Shown here piece by piece: positions 46,192-58,652 of a DNA stretch of 64,000 nt (positions within the stretch are counted from its first letter, which is position 1; each line of letters begins with the position of its first letter). Where the stretch lies: NCBI RefSeq assembly GCF_034351645.1, contig NZ_CP133782.1, positions 1,741,001 to 1,805,000 on the forward strand, read 5' to 3'. The position numbers and the translations under genes are program-made. The notes beneath the pieces are model-generated. The model was not told the DNA's origin. It searched no databases and was given only the letters and a program-made list of their open reading frames with translations. The stretch is from Pseudomonas sp. DC1.2. GTDB lineage: Bacteria; Pseudomonadota; Gammaproteobacteria; Pseudomonadales; Pseudomonadaceae.

Positions 46192-47967
46192 ATGTCTACT
46201 ACAGTTAATACGCTTTCGTTCGACGCCATCATCATTGGCGGCGGCGGTGCTGGCATGCGCGCTGCGCTGCAACTGGCACAGGGTGGTCACAAGACTGCCG
46301 TGGTCACCAAGGTTTTCCCTACTCGCTCGCACACCGTATCCGCTCAGGGTGGCATCACCTGTGCCATCGCCTCGGCAGATCCGAACGATGACTGGCGCTG
46401 GCACATGTACGATACCGTTAAGGGCTCCGACTACATCGGTGACCAGGACGCTATCGAATACATGTGTTCCGTAGGTCCGGAAGCGGTCTTCGAACTCGAG
46501 CACATGGGCTTGCCGTTCTCGCGTACTGAGCAGGGCCGCATCTACCAGCGTCCGTTCGGCGGTCAGTCGAAAGACTTCGGTAAGGGTGGCCAGGCCGCTC
46601 GTACCTGCGCCGCAGCCGACCGTACCGGTCACGCGCTGTTGCACACTCTGTATCAAGCCAACCTCAAGGCCGGCACAGTATTCCTCAACGAATACTACGG
46701 CGTCGATCTGGTGAAGAACGAAGATGGTGCCTTTGTAGGCATGATCGTGATCTGCATCGAAACTGGCGAAACTTCTTACGTCCGCGCGAACGCCACCGTT
46801 TTGGCGACTGGCGGTGCAGGTCGTATCTACTCGTCCACCACCAATGCCTTGATCAACACCGGTGACGGTATCGGCATGGCTCTGCGTGCAGGCGTCCCGG
46901 TACAAGACATCGAAATGTGGCAGTTCCACCCGACTGGCATTGCCGGCGCCGGTGTACTGGTTACTGAAGGCTGCCGCGGTGAAGGCGGTTACCTGATCAA
47001 CAAGCACGGCGAGCGTTTCATGGAGCGTTATGCTCCGAACGCCAAAGACCTGGCCGGTCGTGACGTGGTTGCTCGCTCGATGGTTAAAGAAATCATTGCC
47101 GGCAACGGTTGCGGTCCGGATGGCGACCACGTAATGCTGAAACTCGATCACCTTGGTGAAGAAGTTCTGCACAGTCGTCTGCCAGGCATCATGGAGCTGT
47201 CCAAGACCTTCGCTCACGTCGATCCAGCCGTGTCGCCGATCCCGGTCGTTCCAACTTGCCACTATATGATGGGCGGCGTGCCGACCAACATTCATGGTCA
47301 GGCAATTACCCAGGATGCTGACGGCGTTGACCAGATCATCCCAGGCCTGTTCGCTGTAGGCGAAGTGGCGTGTGTATCGGTTCACGGTGCCAACCGTCTG
47401 GGCGGCAACTCGTTGCTCGACCTGGTGGTGTTTGGCCGTGCGGCAGGTATCTTCCTGGAGCAGACCCTTAAAGAAGGCGTTGACTACACTCGCGCTCGCC
47501 AGTCCGACATCGACGCTGCCCTGGCACGTCTCGATGGTCTCAACTCGCGTACCGAAGGTGAAGACGTCGCTACCCTGCGTAAAGAGCTGCAAAGCTGCAT
47601 GCAGAACTATTTTGGTGTGTTCCGTACCGGCGAATACATGCAGAAGGGTATTGCTCAGTTGGCTGACCTGCGCAGCCGTATCGCCAACGTCAAGATCAAC
47701 GACAAGAGCCAGGCGTTCAACACCGCTCGAATCGAAGCCCTTGAATTGCAGAACCTGCTGGAAGTGGCCGAAGCAACCGCCATTGCCGCAGAAATCCGCA
47801 AAGAGTCTCGCGGCGCTCACGCCCGTGAAGACTTTGAAGAACGCGACGACGTTAACTGGTTGTGCCACACCCTTTTCTTCCCGGGTGAAAAACGTGTCGC
47901 TAAACGTGCAGTGAACTTCTCGCCAAAAACAGTCCCGACGTTTGAACCAATGATTCGGACTTATTAA
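46192..47967 (+). CDS. sdhA: Succinate dehydrogenase flavoprotein subunit
   Basis: A 591-residue flavoprotein. The FAD motif [14 protein letters not shown] is near residues 15-28, the covalent-FAD His in [12 protein letters not shown], the active-site region in [10 protein letters not shown] and [11 protein letters not shown], and [14 protein letters not shown] near 400. It oxidises succinate to fumarate. Confidence 0.98.
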   Translation: MSTTVNTLSFDAIIIGGGGAGMRAALQLAQGGHKTAVVTKVFPTRSHTVSAQGGITCAIASADPNDDWRWHMYDTVKGSDYIGDQDAIEYMCSVGPEAVFELEHMGLPFSRTEQGRIYQRPFGGQSKDFGKGGQAARTCAAADRTGHALLHTLYQANLKAGTVFLNEYYGVDLVKNEDGAFVGMIVICIETGETSYVRANATVLATGGAGRIYSSTTNALINTGDGIGMALRAGVPVQDIEMWQFHPTGIAGAGVLVTEGCRGEGGYLINKHGERFMERYAPNAKDLAGRDVVARSMVKEIIAGNGCGPDGDHVMLKLDHLGEEVLHSRLPGIMELSKTFAHVDPAVSPIPVVPTCHYMMGGVPTNIHGQAITQDADGVDQIIPGLFAVGEVACVSVHGANRLGGNSLLDLVVFGRAAGIFLEQTLKEGVDYTRARQSDIDAALARLDGLNSRTEGEDVATLRKELQSCMQNYFGVFRTGEYMQKGIAQLADLRSRIANVKINDKSQAFNTARIEALELQNLLEVAEATAIAAEIRKESRGAHAREDFEERDDVNWLCHTLFFPGEKRVAKRAVNFSPKTVPTFEPMIRTY

Positions 47968-47979
47968 AGGGTGGTCGCC

Positions 47980-48684
47980 ATGTTGCAAGTCAGTGTTTAT
48001 CGCTACAACCCTGATCAGGACGCCGCGCCGTTCATGCAGGAATTCCAGGTCAATACCAATGGTAAAGACCTGATGGTGCTGGACGTACTGGCCCTGATCA
48101 AAGAGCAAGACGAAGGTTTCTCCTACCGTCGCTCTTGCCGTGAAGGTGTTTGCGGTTCCGATGGCATGAACATCAACGGCAAAAACGGCCTGGCGTGTGT
48201 TACGCCACTGTCCGCTGTCGTTAAAGGCAACAAGCTGATCGTTCGTCCGTTGCCAGGTTTGCCGGTTATCCGTGACCTGGTTGTCGATATGAGCATCTTC
48301 TACAAGCAATACGAGAAGGTTAAGCCTTACCTGCAGAACGACACGCCGGCTCCGGCCATCGAACGTCTGCAGTCCCCTGAAGAGCGTGAAAAGCTCGACG
48401 GTCTGTACGAGTGCATCCTGTGCGCTTGCTGCTCGACCTCGTGCCCGTCCTTCTGGTGGAACCCGGACAAATTCCTGGGCCCGGCCGCTCTGCTGCAAGC
48501 GTATCGCTTCCTTGCAGACAGCCGTGACACCAAGACTGCCGAGCGTTTGGCTTCGCTGGATGACCCGTTCAGCGTATTCCGCTGCCGCGGGATCATGAAC
48601 TGCGTCAACGTTTGCCCGAAAGGCCTGAACCCGACTAAGGCCATCGGTCACGTGCGTAACATGCTGCTGCAAAGCGGCGTGTGA
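47980..48684 (+). CDS. sdhB: Succinate dehydrogenase iron-sulfur subunit
   Basis: A 234-residue protein with the [2Fe-2S] ligands in CREGVCGSDGMNINGKNGLA(C), [4Fe-4S] in CILCACCSTSCPSFWW, and the third cluster in CRGIMNCVNVCPKGLNP. The ATG at 47980 has AAAGGG upstream; a GTG three codons earlier is possible. It passes electrons from FAD to quinone. Confidence 0.97.
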   Translation: MLQVSVYRYNPDQDAAPFMQEFQVNTNGKDLMVLDVLALIKEQDEGFSYRRSCREGVCGSDGMNINGKNGLACVTPLSAVVKGNKLIVRPLPGLPVIRDLVVDMSIFYKQYEKVKPYLQNDTPAPAIERLQSPEEREKLDGLYECILCACCSTSCPSFWWNPDKFLGPAALLQAYRFLADSRDTKTAERLASLDDPFSVFRCRGIMNCVNVCPKGLNPTKAIGHVRNMLLQSGV

Positions 48685-48716
48685 TTCGGTTGCTGTAACC
48701 GTTGTACCCGTAGATG

Positions 48717-48746
48717 CTACGGCGCAGGCTTCAACCGGCGCCGTAG
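48717..48746. other. Stem-loop in the sdhB-sucA gap
   Basis: CTACGGCGC at 48717-48725 and GCGCCGTAG at 48738-48746 form a perfect 9 bp stem with a 12-base loop and no T-run. It may partly end or process the sdh mRNA before sucA; nothing else was recognised in this 254 bp gap. Confidence 0.6.
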
Positions 48747-48938
48747 TTATAACTTGGGCAGCAGCTCATAAAGCTGCGGCTCTTATTTTGAAGAAATGAG
48801 ACAAGCAGGGGCATCCGGGCTGGTACCCGGACTATCAGCGTGATCCTAAGTGGCTTGTTTTAGTCGCTGCATTCGGACTTCTGCAAGTGTGCTCGGTATC
48901 GACGCCGGTGGTGTTCCCCTAACCGAGGGTGACCAAGC

Positions 48939-51770
48939 ATGCAAGAAAGCGTGATGCAGCGCATGTGGAACAGCGCCTACCTATCCGGTAGTAACGCTGC
49001 CTATGTGGAAGAGCTCTATGAGCTCTACCTGCACGACCCTAACGCTGTGCCAGAAGAGTGGCGCACCTACTTTCAGAAGTTGCCTGCTGACGGCAACACT
49101 GCCACCGATGTTTCGCACTCCACAATTCGCGATCATTTCGTCTTGCTGGCAAAGAACCAGCGCCGCGCACAACCGGTTTCCGCCGGCAGCGTGAGCAGTG
49201 AGCACGAGAAGAAGCAAGTTGAAGTGCTGCGATTGATCCAGGCCTACCGTATGCGTGGCCACCAGGCAGCCCAGCTTGACCCGCTGGGGCTGTGGCAGCG
49301 TCCTGCACCTGCGGACCTGTCGATCAATCATTACGGCTTGACCAATGCCGATCTTGATACGACCTTCCGTGCCGGCGACCTGTTCATCGGCAAAGAGGAA
49401 GCGAGCCTACGCGAAATTCACGAAGCGTTGCAGCAGACATATTGCCGCACCATCGGCGCTGAATTTACGCACATCGTCGATTCCGAGCAGCGTCACTGGT
49501 TCCAGCAACGTCTGGAAAGCGTGCGCAGCCGTCCGACGTATTCCGCCGACATCAAGAGCCACCTGCTTGAGCGCGTGACCGCTGCTGAAGGTCTGGAAAA
49601 ATACCTGGGCACCAAATACCCCGGTACCAAGCGTTTCGGTCTGGAAGGTGGCGAGAGCCTGATCCCGTTGCTCGACGAGCTGATCCAGCGTTCCGGTTCC
49701 TACGGCACCAAGGAAATCGTTATCGGCATGGCCCACCGTGGCCGTCTGAACGTGCTGGTCAACACCTTCGGCAAAAATCCGCGCGATCTGTTCGACGAGT
49801 TCGAAGGCAAGAAGAAGGTCGAGCTGGGTTCCGGTGACGTTAAATATCACCAGGGTTTCTCGTCCAACGTCATGACCGCTGGGGGTGAAGTTCACCTGGC
49901 CATGGCCTTCAACCCGTCTCACCTGGAGATCGTTTCTCCAGTGGTAGAGGGTTCTGTACGCGCTCGTCAGGATCGTCGTAACGATCCTACCGGTGAAAAG
50001 GTTCTGCCGATTTCCATCCACGGTGATGCGGCATTCGCCGGTCAGGGTGTGGTCATGGAAACCTTCCAGATGTCGCAGACTCGCGGCTTCAAGACTGGCG
50101 GTACGATCCACTTGGTGATCAACAACCAGGTCGGTTTCACCATCAGTAATCCGGAAGATTCGCGTTCGACCGAATACTGCACCGACGTTGCGAAGATGAT
50201 CCAGGCGCCGATCCTCCATGTGAATGGAGATGATCCTGAAGCCGTATTGTTCGTGACCCAGCTGGCTATCGATTACCGCATGCAGTTCAAGCGTGACGTG
50301 GTGATCGACCTGGTCTGCTACCGCCGTCGCGGCCACAACGAGGCTGACGAGCCAAGCGGCACCCAACCGCTGATGTATCAGCAAATCGCCAAGCAGCGCA
50401 CCACCCGTGAGCTGTACGCCGAACGCCTGACCCAGGCCGGTGTGGTGGATGATGCGCGTGTTCAAGCGAAAATCGATGAATACCGCAACGCGCTGGACAA
50501 CGGTCTGCATGTTGTAAAAAGCCTGGTCAAAGAGCCGAACAAAGAGTTGTTCGTGGACTGGCGTCCGTATCTGGGCCACGCCTGGACTGCGCGTCACGAC
50601 ACCACGTTCGACCTCAAGACCTTGCAGGAACTGTCCGCCAAGCTTCTGGAGATTCCGGAAGGCTTCGTGGTTCAGCGCCAGGTTTCGAAGATCTACGAAG
50701 ACCGTCAGAAAATGCAAGTTGGCGGCCTGCCAATCAACTGGGGTTACGCCGAAACCATGGCGTATGCGACCCTGGCGTTCGAAGGTCACCCGATTCGCAT
50801 GACCGGTCAGGACATCGGCCGCGGTACGTTCTCGCACCGTCACGCTGTCTTGCACAATCAGAAAGACGCGGGGAGCTACATCCCGCTGCAGCACCTGTAC
50901 AACGGTCAGCCTCGTTTCGACCTGTATGACTCGCTGTTATCCGAGGAAGCGGTTCTGGCGTTCGAATACGGTTATTCGACCACCGAGCCGAATGCCCTGG
51001 TTATCTGGGAAGCGCAGTTCGGCGATTTCGCCAACGGTGCCCAGGTGGTTATCGACCAGTTCATCACCAGTGGTGAGCACAAGTGGGGCCGTCTTTGCGG
51101 TCTGACCATGCTGCTGCCGCACGGTTATGAAGGTCAGGGACCGGAGCACTCTTCGGCTCGTCTTGAGCGTTACCTGCAACTGTGCGCCGAGCACAACATT
51201 CAGGTATGCGTACCAACGACGCCGGCTCAGATCTACCACTTGCTGCGTCGCCAGGTGATTCGTCCTCTGCGCAAACCGTTGATCGTCCTGACACCAAAGT
51301 CGCTGCTGCGCCACAAACTGGCCGTCTCGACTCTGGAAGACCTGGCCGAAGGTTCGTTCCAGACCGTTATCCCGGAAATCGACGTACAAGACCCGAAAAA
51401 GGTCGGTCGCGTAGTTCTCTGCAGCGGCAAGGTTTACTACGACTTGCTGGAAAAACGCCGTGCCGAAGGTCGTGATGACATCGCCATCGTGCGTCTCGAG
51501 CAGCTGTACCCATTCCCTGAGGACGACTTGATTGAAGTCCTGGCTCCTTATTCCAACCTCAAACATATCGTTTGGTGTCAGGAAGAGCCGATGAACCAGG
51601 GTGCCTGGTACTGCAGCCAACATCACATGCGTCGCATCGTAGGTGGTCACAACAAATCTCTCGTACTTGAGTACGCGGGCCGTGACGCTTCTGCTGCACC
51701 TGCTTGTGGTTATGCATCGATGCACGCTGAGCAGCAGGCAAAACTGCTGCAAGACGCCTTTACTGTTTAA
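48939..51770 (+). CDS. sucA: 2-oxoglutarate dehydrogenase E1 component
   Basis: A 943-residue thiamine diphosphate enzyme of normal length: N-terminal E2-binding region (MWNSAYLSGSNAAYVEELYE), GMAHRGRLNVLVN, IHGDAAFAGQGVV with the ThDP-binding site and RRRGHNEADEPSGTQP. It decarboxylates 2-oxoglutarate and transfers succinyl to the lipoyl group of SucB. Confidence 0.98.
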   Translation: MQESVMQRMWNSAYLSGSNAAYVEELYELYLHDPNAVPEEWRTYFQKLPADGNTATDVSHSTIRDHFVLLAKNQRRAQPVSAGSVSSEHEKKQVEVLRLIQAYRMRGHQAAQLDPLGLWQRPAPADLSINHYGLTNADLDTTFRAGDLFIGKEEASLREIHEALQQTYCRTIGAEFTHIVDSEQRHWFQQRLESVRSRPTYSADIKSHLLERVTAAEGLEKYLGTKYPGTKRFGLEGGESLIPLLDELIQRSGSYGTKEIVIGMAHRGRLNVLVNTFGKNPRDLFDEFEGKKKVELGSGDVKYHQGFSSNVMTAGGEVHLAMAFNPSHLEIVSPVVEGSVRARQDRRNDPTGEKVLPISIHGDAAFAGQGVVMETFQMSQTRGFKTGGTIHLVINNQVGFTISNPEDSRSTEYCTDVAKMIQAPILHVNGDDPEAVLFVTQLAIDYRMQFKRDVVIDLVCYRRRGHNEADEPSGTQPLMYQQIAKQRTTRELYAERLTQAGVVDDARVQAKIDEYRNALDNGLHVVKSLVKEPNKELFVDWRPYLGHAWTARHDTTFDLKTLQELSAKLLEIPEGFVVQRQVSKIYEDRQKMQVGGLPINWGYAETMAYATLAFEGHPIRMTGQDIGRGTFSHRHAVLHNQKDAGSYIPLQHLYNGQPRFDLYDSLLSEEAVLAFEYGYSTTEPNALVIWEAQFGDFANGAQVVIDQFITSGEHKWGRLCGLTMLLPHGYEGQGPEHSSARLERYLQLCAEHNIQVCVPTTPAQIYHLLRRQVIRPLRKPLIVLTPKSLLRHKLAVSTLEDLAEGSFQTVIPEIDVQDPKKVGRVVLCSGKVYYDLLEKRRAEGRDDIAIVRLEQLYPFPEDDLIEVLAPYSNLKHIVWCQEEPMNQGAWYCSQHHMRRIVGGHNKSLVLEYAGRDASAAPACGYASMHAEQQAKLLQDAFTV

Positions 51771-51812
51771 CGCCTTCGCGCACCTGAAACCGAATTTAAG
51801 GACCCACAGATA

Positions 51813-53027
51813 ATGGCTATCGAAATCAAAGCCCCCACTTTCCCGGAATCGGTTGCCGATGGCACCGTTGCCACCTGGCACAAAAAACCGGGCGACGCCG
51901 TCAAGCGTGATGACCTGATCGTCGATATCGAAACCGATAAAGTCGTACTGGAAGTGTTGGCTACCGCTGACGGCGTGCTGGGCGCCATCGTCAAGAACGA
52001 AGGCGACACCGTTCTGTCTGACGAAGTCCTGGGCTCCATCGAAGCGGGCGGCGCTGCTGCCGCACCAACTGCTGCTCCGGCCGCGGCACAAGCGGCAGCT
52101 TCTGCCGACGCTGGCGAAGATGATCCTGTTGCTGCACCGGCTGCGCGCAAAATAGCTGAAGAAAACGGCATCAACATTGCGTCCGTTGCCGGTACCGGCA
52201 AAGGCGGTCGTGTGACCAAGGAAGACGTGGTAGCTGCTGTTGCTGCCAAGAAAGCCGCTCCGGCTGCCGCGCCTGCCAAGGCAGCGGCACCTGCGGCAGC
52301 GGCGCCAGTGTTCGCTGCTGGCGATCGCATTGAGAAGCGCGTACCGATGACTCGCGTTCGGGCTACCGTGGCCAAGCGTCTGGTTGAAGCTCAGTCGAAC
52401 ATGGCGATGCTGACCACGTTTAACGAAGTCGACATGACCGAAGTCATGGCCCTGCGTTCGAAGTACAAGGACCTGTTTGAGAAGTCCCACAACGGCGTCC
52501 GCCTGGGCTTCATGTCGTTCTTCGTCAAGGCCGCCACCGAAGCGCTGAAACGCTTCCCCGCAGTCAACGCATCGATCGACGGTGCCGACATCGTTTACCA
52601 CGGCTACGCCGACGTTGGTGTGGCTGTTTCCAGCGACCGCGGTCTGGTTGTACCGGTTCTGCGTAACGCCGAGCTGATGAGCCTGGCTGAAATCGAAGGC
52701 GGCATCGCTGCTTTCGGCAAGAAGGCTCGCGACGGCAAGCTGTCGATGGACGAGATGACCGGTGGCACGTTCACCATCACCAACGGTGGTACTTTCGGTT
52801 CGATGATGTCGACCCCGATCGTTAACCCGCCGCAGGCAGCCATCCTGGGCATGCACAACATTCTGCAGCGTCCTATGGCGATCAACGGTCAGGTCGTTAT
52901 TCGTCCGATGATGTACCTGGCACTGTCCTACGATCACCGTCTGATCGATGGCAAAGAAGCTGTGACCTTCCTGGTTACCATCAAGAACCTGCTGGAAGAC
53001 CCGGCTCGTTTGCTGCTGGATATCTGA
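51813..53027 (+). CDS. sucB: Dihydrolipoamide succinyltransferase (E2)
   Basis: A 404-residue protein. The lipoyl domain has Lys43 in [12 protein letters not shown]; an Ala/Pro-rich linker holds the E1/E3-binding domain ([20 protein letters not shown]), and a second linker precedes the catalytic domain with [12 protein letters not shown] (catalytic His and Asp). It transfers succinyl to CoA. Confidence 0.98.
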   Translation: MAIEIKAPTFPESVADGTVATWHKKPGDAVKRDDLIVDIETDKVVLEVLATADGVLGAIVKNEGDTVLSDEVLGSIEAGGAAAAPTAAPAAAQAAASADAGEDDPVAAPAARKIAEENGINIASVAGTGKGGRVTKEDVVAAVAAKKAAPAAAPAKAAAPAAAAPVFAAGDRIEKRVPMTRVRATVAKRLVEAQSNMAMLTTFNEVDMTEVMALRSKYKDLFEKSHNGVRLGFMSFFVKAATEALKRFPAVNASIDGADIVYHGYADVGVAVSSDRGLVVPVLRNAELMSLAEIEGGIAAFGKKARDGKLSMDEMTGGTFTITNGGTFGSMMSTPIVNPPQAAILGMHNILQRPMAINGQVVIRPMMYLALSYDHRLIDGKEAVTFLVTIKNLLEDPARLLLDI

Positions 53028-53032
53028 TAGAA

Positions 53033-53106
53033 GCAGTTGCGAGCTGCAAGCTTCAAGCTGCGAGAAGACGCAGTTTGGCAAGCAGCTCGCGGCTTGAAGC
53101 TTTTCG
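53033..53106. repeat. Inverted repeat between sucB and lpdG
   Basis: GCTTCAAGCTGCGAG at 53050-53064 and CTCGCGGCTTGAAGC at 53086-53100 form a 15 bp stem with one mismatch and are followed by TTTT. The gcttcaagct/gctgcaag elements are of a kind common in Pseudomonas intergenic regions. It could attenuate or process the transcript between the two genes. Confidence 0.7.
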
Positions 53107-53124
53107 CTAAAGAGGATTTTTTGA

Positions 53125-54561
<1,437 letters not shown>

Positions 54562-54761
54562 GACAAGACAATAAGAAACCACGACGGAAGGCCCGTCGTG
54601 AGCCTTGCGTGCAAGACTCACCGCGGAATGTCCGCCGGACGCAGCCTTGCGTAGTCTCACCGGTTATCCGGTACACCTACGCAAGCAGCAGTCACAGGTG
54701 GTGCGGCACTTGAACAAGTGCAGCACCGAATGCGCAGTACCTAACGAAGACGGTAATAAGC
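54562..54761. other. Spacer and leader before sucC
   Basis: A 200 bp gap with several short palindromes: CACGACGGaaggcCCGTCGTG near 54580, CACCGGTTATCCGGTA near 54659 and CACTTGAACAAGTG near 54708. No gene was seen. These may separate lpdG and sucCD transcripts. Confidence 0.5.
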
Positions 54762-55928
54762 ATGAATCTTCACGAGTATCAGGGTAAGCAGCTGTTCGCT
54801 GAGTACGGCCTGCCAGTATCCCAGGGTTTCGCCGTAGACACCCCGGAAGCAGCAGCAGAAGCGTGCGACAAAATCGGCGGGACTGAATGGGTTGTCAAAG
54901 CCCAGGTTCACGCAGGTGGTCGCGGTAAAGCGGGCGGCGTTAAGCTGGTTCGCAGCAAAGAAGACGCCAAAGCATTCGCTCAACAGTGGTTGGGCAAGCG
55001 TCTGGTGACTTACCAGACTGATGCTAATGGTCAGCCAGTCACCAAGATCCTGGTTGAATCGTGCACTGATATCGCTAAAGAGCTGTACCTGGGCGCTGTC
55101 GTTGACCGTTCGAGCCGTCGCATCGTGTTCATGGCTTCCACCGAAGGTGGCGTGGACATCGAGAAAATCGCTCACGATACCCCTGAGAAAATCCTCAAGG
55201 CCACTATCGATCCACTGGTTGGCGCTCAGCCATTCCAGGGTCGCGAGTTGGCATTCCAGTTGGGTCTGGAAGGCAAGCAAGTTGCTCAGTTCGCCAAGAT
55301 CTTCGTTGGTCTGGCCAAACTGTTCAAAGACCACGACCTGGCTCTGCTGGAAGTGAACCCGCTGGTGATCAAGGCTGACGGCGATCTGCATTGCCTCGAC
55401 GCGAAGATCAACATCGACGCCAACGCCATGTACCGCCAGCCTAAGCTGAAGACTTTCCACGATCCGTCGCAAGACGATCCGCGCGAAGCGCACGCTGCCA
55501 AGTTCGAACTGAACTACGTAGCACTGGAAGGCAATATCGGTTGCATGGTCAACGGTGCTGGCCTGGCCATGGGTACCATGGACATCGTCAATCTGCATGG
55601 CGGCAAACCAGCCAACTTCCTCGACGTGGGCGGCGGTGCTACCAAAGAACGCGTTACCGAAGCGTTCAAGATCATCCTGTCCGACACTAACGTCGCAGCA
55701 GTATTGGTCAACATCTTCGGCGGCATCGTTCGTTGCGACATGATTGCCGAAGGCATCATCGGTGCAGTGAAAGAAGTCGGCGTGAAAATCCCGGTTGTTG
55801 TTCGCCTTGAAGGTAACAACGCTGAACTGGGCGCTAAAGTACTGGCAGAAAGCGGCTTGAACATCATCGCTGCTACCAGCCTGACCGACGCTGCTCAACA
55901 AGTCGTTAAAGCTGCGGAGGGCAAATAA
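54762..55928 (+). CDS. sucC: Succinyl-CoA synthetase beta subunit
   Basis: A 388-residue ATP-grasp protein starting [20 protein letters not shown], with [19 protein letters not shown] and LEVNPLVI. It binds the nucleotide and closes on SucD. Its stop overlaps the sucD start (TAATG). Confidence 0.98.
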   Translation: MNLHEYQGKQLFAEYGLPVSQGFAVDTPEAAAEACDKIGGTEWVVKAQVHAGGRGKAGGVKLVRSKEDAKAFAQQWLGKRLVTYQTDANGQPVTKILVESCTDIAKELYLGAVVDRSSRRIVFMASTEGGVDIEKIAHDTPEKILKATIDPLVGAQPFQGRELAFQLGLEGKQVAQFAKIFVGLAKLFKDHDLALLEVNPLVIKADGDLHCLDAKINIDANAMYRQPKLKTFHDPSQDDPREAHAAKFELNYVALEGNIGCMVNGAGLAMGTMDIVNLHGGKPANFLDVGGGATKERVTEAFKIILSDTNVAAVLVNIFGGIVRCDMIAEGIIGAVKEVGVKIPVVVRLEGNNAELGAKVLAESGLNIIAATSLTDAAQQVVKAAEGK

Positions 55929-56809
55929 TGAGCGTCCTGATCAATAAAGACACCAAAGTTATCTGCCAGGGTATTACCGGTTCGCAAGGTAGTTTCCACA
56001 CCCAGCAAGCCATCGAATACGGCACCAAGATGGTCGGTGGCGTAACGCCTGGTAAAGGCGGCACCGAGCACCTGGGTCTGCCCGTGTTCAACACCGTGAA
56101 AGACGCTGTAGCTGCCACTGGCGCCACCGCCAGCGTGATCTACGTTCCAGCACCTTTCTGCAAAGATTCGATCCTGGAAGCAGCATTCGGCGGCATTAAG
56201 CTGATCGTTTGCATCACTGAAGGCATTCCTACCCTGGACATGCTGGATGCCAAGGTCAAGTGCGACGAGCTGGGTGTCATCCTGATCGGTCCTAACTGCC
56301 CAGGCGTGATCACTCCAGGCGAATGCAAGATCGGCATCATGCCTGGTCACATTCACTTGCCAGGCAAGGTCGGTATCGTTTCCCGTTCCGGCACCCTGAC
56401 CTACGAAGCTGTGAAGCAGACTACTGACGCCGGTTTTGGTCAGTCGACTTGCGTCGGCATCGGTGGTGACCCGATCCCGGGTTCGAACTTCATCGACATC
56501 CTGAAGCTGTTCCAGGAAGACCCGAAGACCGAAGCGATCGTGATGATCGGTGAGATTGGCGGTTCGGCTGAAGAAGAAGCGGCTGCCTACATCAAGGCAC
56601 ACGTGACCAAGCCGGTTGTTTCCTACATTGCTGGTGTGACTGCTCCTGCGGGCAAGCGCATGGGCCATGCTGGCGCAATCATCTCTGGCGGCAAAGGCAC
56701 TGCAGACGAGAAGTTTGCTGCCCTGGAAGACGCCGGTGTTAAAACCGTGCGTTCGCTGGCAGACATTGGCAAGGCTTTGTCCGAGCTGACCGGTTGGGCT
56801 GTCAAATAA
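55928..56809 (+). CDS. sucD: Succinyl-CoA synthetase alpha subunit
   Basis: A 293-residue protein with the CoA-binding fold ([19 protein letters not shown]) and the phosphorylated His in the [14 protein letters not shown] motif. With SucC it makes ATP (or GTP) from succinyl-CoA. It is the last gene of the TCA block and is followed by a terminator. Confidence 0.98.
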   Translation: MSVLINKDTKVICQGITGSQGSFHTQQAIEYGTKMVGGVTPGKGGTEHLGLPVFNTVKDAVAATGATASVIYVPAPFCKDSILEAAFGGIKLIVCITEGIPTLDMLDAKVKCDELGVILIGPNCPGVITPGECKIGIMPGHIHLPGKVGIVSRSGTLTYEAVKQTTDAGFGQSTCVGIGGDPIPGSNFIDILKLFQEDPKTEAIVMIGEIGGSAEEEAAAYIKAHVTKPVVSYIAGVTAPAGKRMGHAGAIISGGKGTADEKFAALEDAGVKTVRSLADIGKALSELTGWAVK

Positions 56810-56839
56810 GCCTCGCGCTTAGCTGACGCTTCACCAGAC

Positions 56840-56866
56840 AAAGGCCACCTTCGGGTGGCCTTTGTC
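56840..56866 (+). terminator. sucD terminator
   Basis: AAAGGCCACC-ttc-GGGTGGCCTTTGT, a perfect stem 31 bp after sucD. The following 280 bp up to brnQ hold no gene and should contain its promoter. Confidence 0.85.
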
Positions 56867-57149
56867 GTTTCCGGGGTGATAGTTCCTGCGCGAGCCTGGG
56901 AGCTATCTGTTCTGATGTCAGTAAATTTGATATGTAAACGCGACATCGAAATGTCGTGTATCGGATAGTTCGCCCTCTAACAGTGCGTTTGTCGGACAAA
57001 TTCGTTAGGCTGACTGCCATTTTTGCGTCCGCGTCCCACAAGGAGGCTACGCGCTAAACGGGTCGGTCCTATACGGATCGATAGCATTTCCCTCACCCAT
57101 AAGGGAAATCCATCTCTAAATTCCGATTCAGTAGTGTGGTATTTCCTTA

Positions 57150-58463
57150 ATGAAAGTGTTGAAAGGCCAGGACATCCTGGCACTGGGCTTTATGACGTTT
57201 GCCCTGTTTGTCGGGGCTGGCAATATTATTTTCCCGCCTATCGTCGGTTTACAGTCCGGGCCTCATGTCTGGATGGCGGCGCTGGGCTTTCTGATCACGG
57301 CTGTCGGTCTGCCGGTGATCACGGTCGTCGCGCTGGCCAAGGTCGGTGGCGCAATGGATGCATTGAGCAGCCCCATCGGGAAAGTGGCCGGCGGTGTGCT
57401 GGCCGCGGCTTGCTACCTGGCGGTTGGCCCGCTATTCGCGACGCCGCGCACGGCCACCGTATCCTTTGAAGTCGGCCTGGCGCCGTTGACCGGCGAGAGC
57501 CCGCTGTGGCTGTTCCTCTACAGTTCGGTGTACTTCCTGCTGGTGTTCTTCATATCGCTCTATCCGGGCCGTCTGTTGGACACGGTGGGGCGTTTCCTTG
57601 CCCCGCTGAAGATCCTCGCGCTGGCCGCGCTCGGCATTGCGGCATTCGCATTGCCTGCCGGCGACATCGGCGTGGCCACGCCAGAGTACGTCGCGGCGCC
57701 GTTTTCCCAAGGCTTCATCAATGGTTACCTGACCATGGATACCCTTGGCGCCTTGGTGTTCGGCATCGTCATCGTCAACGCGATCCGCTCCCGTGGCGTC
57801 GAGTCGCCCGCGCTGATCACCCGTTACGCGATCATCGCCGGGCTGATTGCCGGCGTAGGTCTGGCGCTGGTGTACGTCAGCCTGTTTCGCCTCGGTTCGG
57901 GCAGCCATGAAGTGGCTGCCGGTGCAACCAACGGCGCCGCGGTGTTGCATGCCTACGTACAGCACACCTTCGGATCGCTGGGCAGTGGTTTTCTTGCAGT
58001 GCTGATCTCCCTGGCCTGCCTGGTCACAGCGGTCGGCCTGACATGTGCCTGTGCTGAATACTTCAGTCGTGTGTTGCCACTGTCCTACAAGACGCTGGTG
58101 ATTATCCTGGCTGCGTTTTCGCTGTTGGTGTCCAACCTTGGCCTGACCAAGCTAATCGCGTTCTCTATCCCGGTTCTGACCGCGATCTACCCGCCGTGTA
58201 TCGCCTTGGTAGCGCTGAGTTTCTGCAAAGACTTCTGGCGTGAGCAGGGGCGCATTGTCGGCCCGGTAATGCTGGTGTCGTTTATCTTCGGCATGATTGA
58301 CGCGCTGAAGGGCGCGGGTCTGGCCGACTGGATGCCGACCCAACTGTCCCACCTGCCCCTGAGCGAGCAAGGTTTGGCGTGGCTGGTGCCATCGGTCATG
58401 ACCCTGGTCGTTGCAGCAGTGTGTGACCGCCTGCTGGGCAAGCGCGACGAAGCTCTGGCTTAA
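57150..58463 (+). CDS. brnQ: Branched-chain amino acid carrier BrnQ (LIVCS family)
   Basis: A 437-residue protein with 12 helices. The start [20 protein letters not shown] and [10 protein letters not shown] are typical of BrnQ/BraB, as is [17 protein letters not shown]. It imports Leu, Ile and Val with Na+ or H+. It is a single gene followed by a terminator. Confidence 0.95.
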   Translation: MKVLKGQDILALGFMTFALFVGAGNIIFPPIVGLQSGPHVWMAALGFLITAVGLPVITVVALAKVGGAMDALSSPIGKVAGGVLAAACYLAVGPLFATPRTATVSFEVGLAPLTGESPLWLFLYSSVYFLLVFFISLYPGRLLDTVGRFLAPLKILALAALGIAAFALPAGDIGVATPEYVAAPFSQGFINGYLTMDTLGALVFGIVIVNAIRSRGVESPALITRYAIIAGLIAGVGLALVYVSLFRLGSGSHEVAAGATNGAAVLHAYVQHTFGSLGSGFLAVLISLACLVTAVGLTCACAEYFSRVLPLSYKTLVIILAAFSLLVSNLGLTKLIAFSIPVLTAIYPPCIALVALSFCKDFWREQGRIVGPVMLVSFIFGMIDALKGAGLADWMPTQLSHLPLSEQGLAWLVPSVMTLVVAAVCDRLLGKRDEALA

Positions 58464-58502
58464 AACTGATTACCCGCCACACGCGGGCCGCCGGTAAAAC
58501 AG

Positions 58503-58537
58503 AAATGCCCTGTATCAATGATATGGGGCATTTTTTA
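58503..58537 (+). terminator. brnQ terminator
   Basis: AAATGCCCTGTATC-aat-GATATGGGGCATTTTTTA, a long stem with a T-run, of the same type as after actP. Confidence 0.9.
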
Positions 58538-58596
58538 TGGGTGTAAGGCAGTGTCTTTTCCCGTCAGCTAACGTCGAAGCACTGCATAAAACCTAT

Positions 58597-58622
58597 TGTG
58601 GGAACGAGCCTGCTCGCCCACA
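58597..58622. repeat. Single REP palindrome
   Basis: TGTGGGAACGAGCCTGCTCGCCCACA, shown as TGTGGGaacGAGCctGCTCgCCCACA in pairing form: a hairpin 31 bp before the DUF599 gene. Confidence 0.75.
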
Positions 58623-58652
58623 GGTCTTCGGTATTCGTTCACAAGGACCTGC

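Noticed and set aside
45688..48672. 994-codon open frame on the minus strand opposite sdhC-sdhD-sdhA-sdhB
   Set aside because: It is antisense to four well-supported genes, has no family match by eye, and is long only because strong GC-rich codon bias removes stops in that frame.
48685..48938. Small RNA gene between sdhB and sucA
   Set aside because: Only one stem-loop without a T-run was found; no promoter and terminator pair supports a separate RNA.
50937..53081. 714-codon minus-strand frame opposite sucA and sucB (also 495 codons at 49407-50894)
   Set aside because: These are shadows of the dehydrogenase genes, with the same codon-bias explanation and no protein-like motif.
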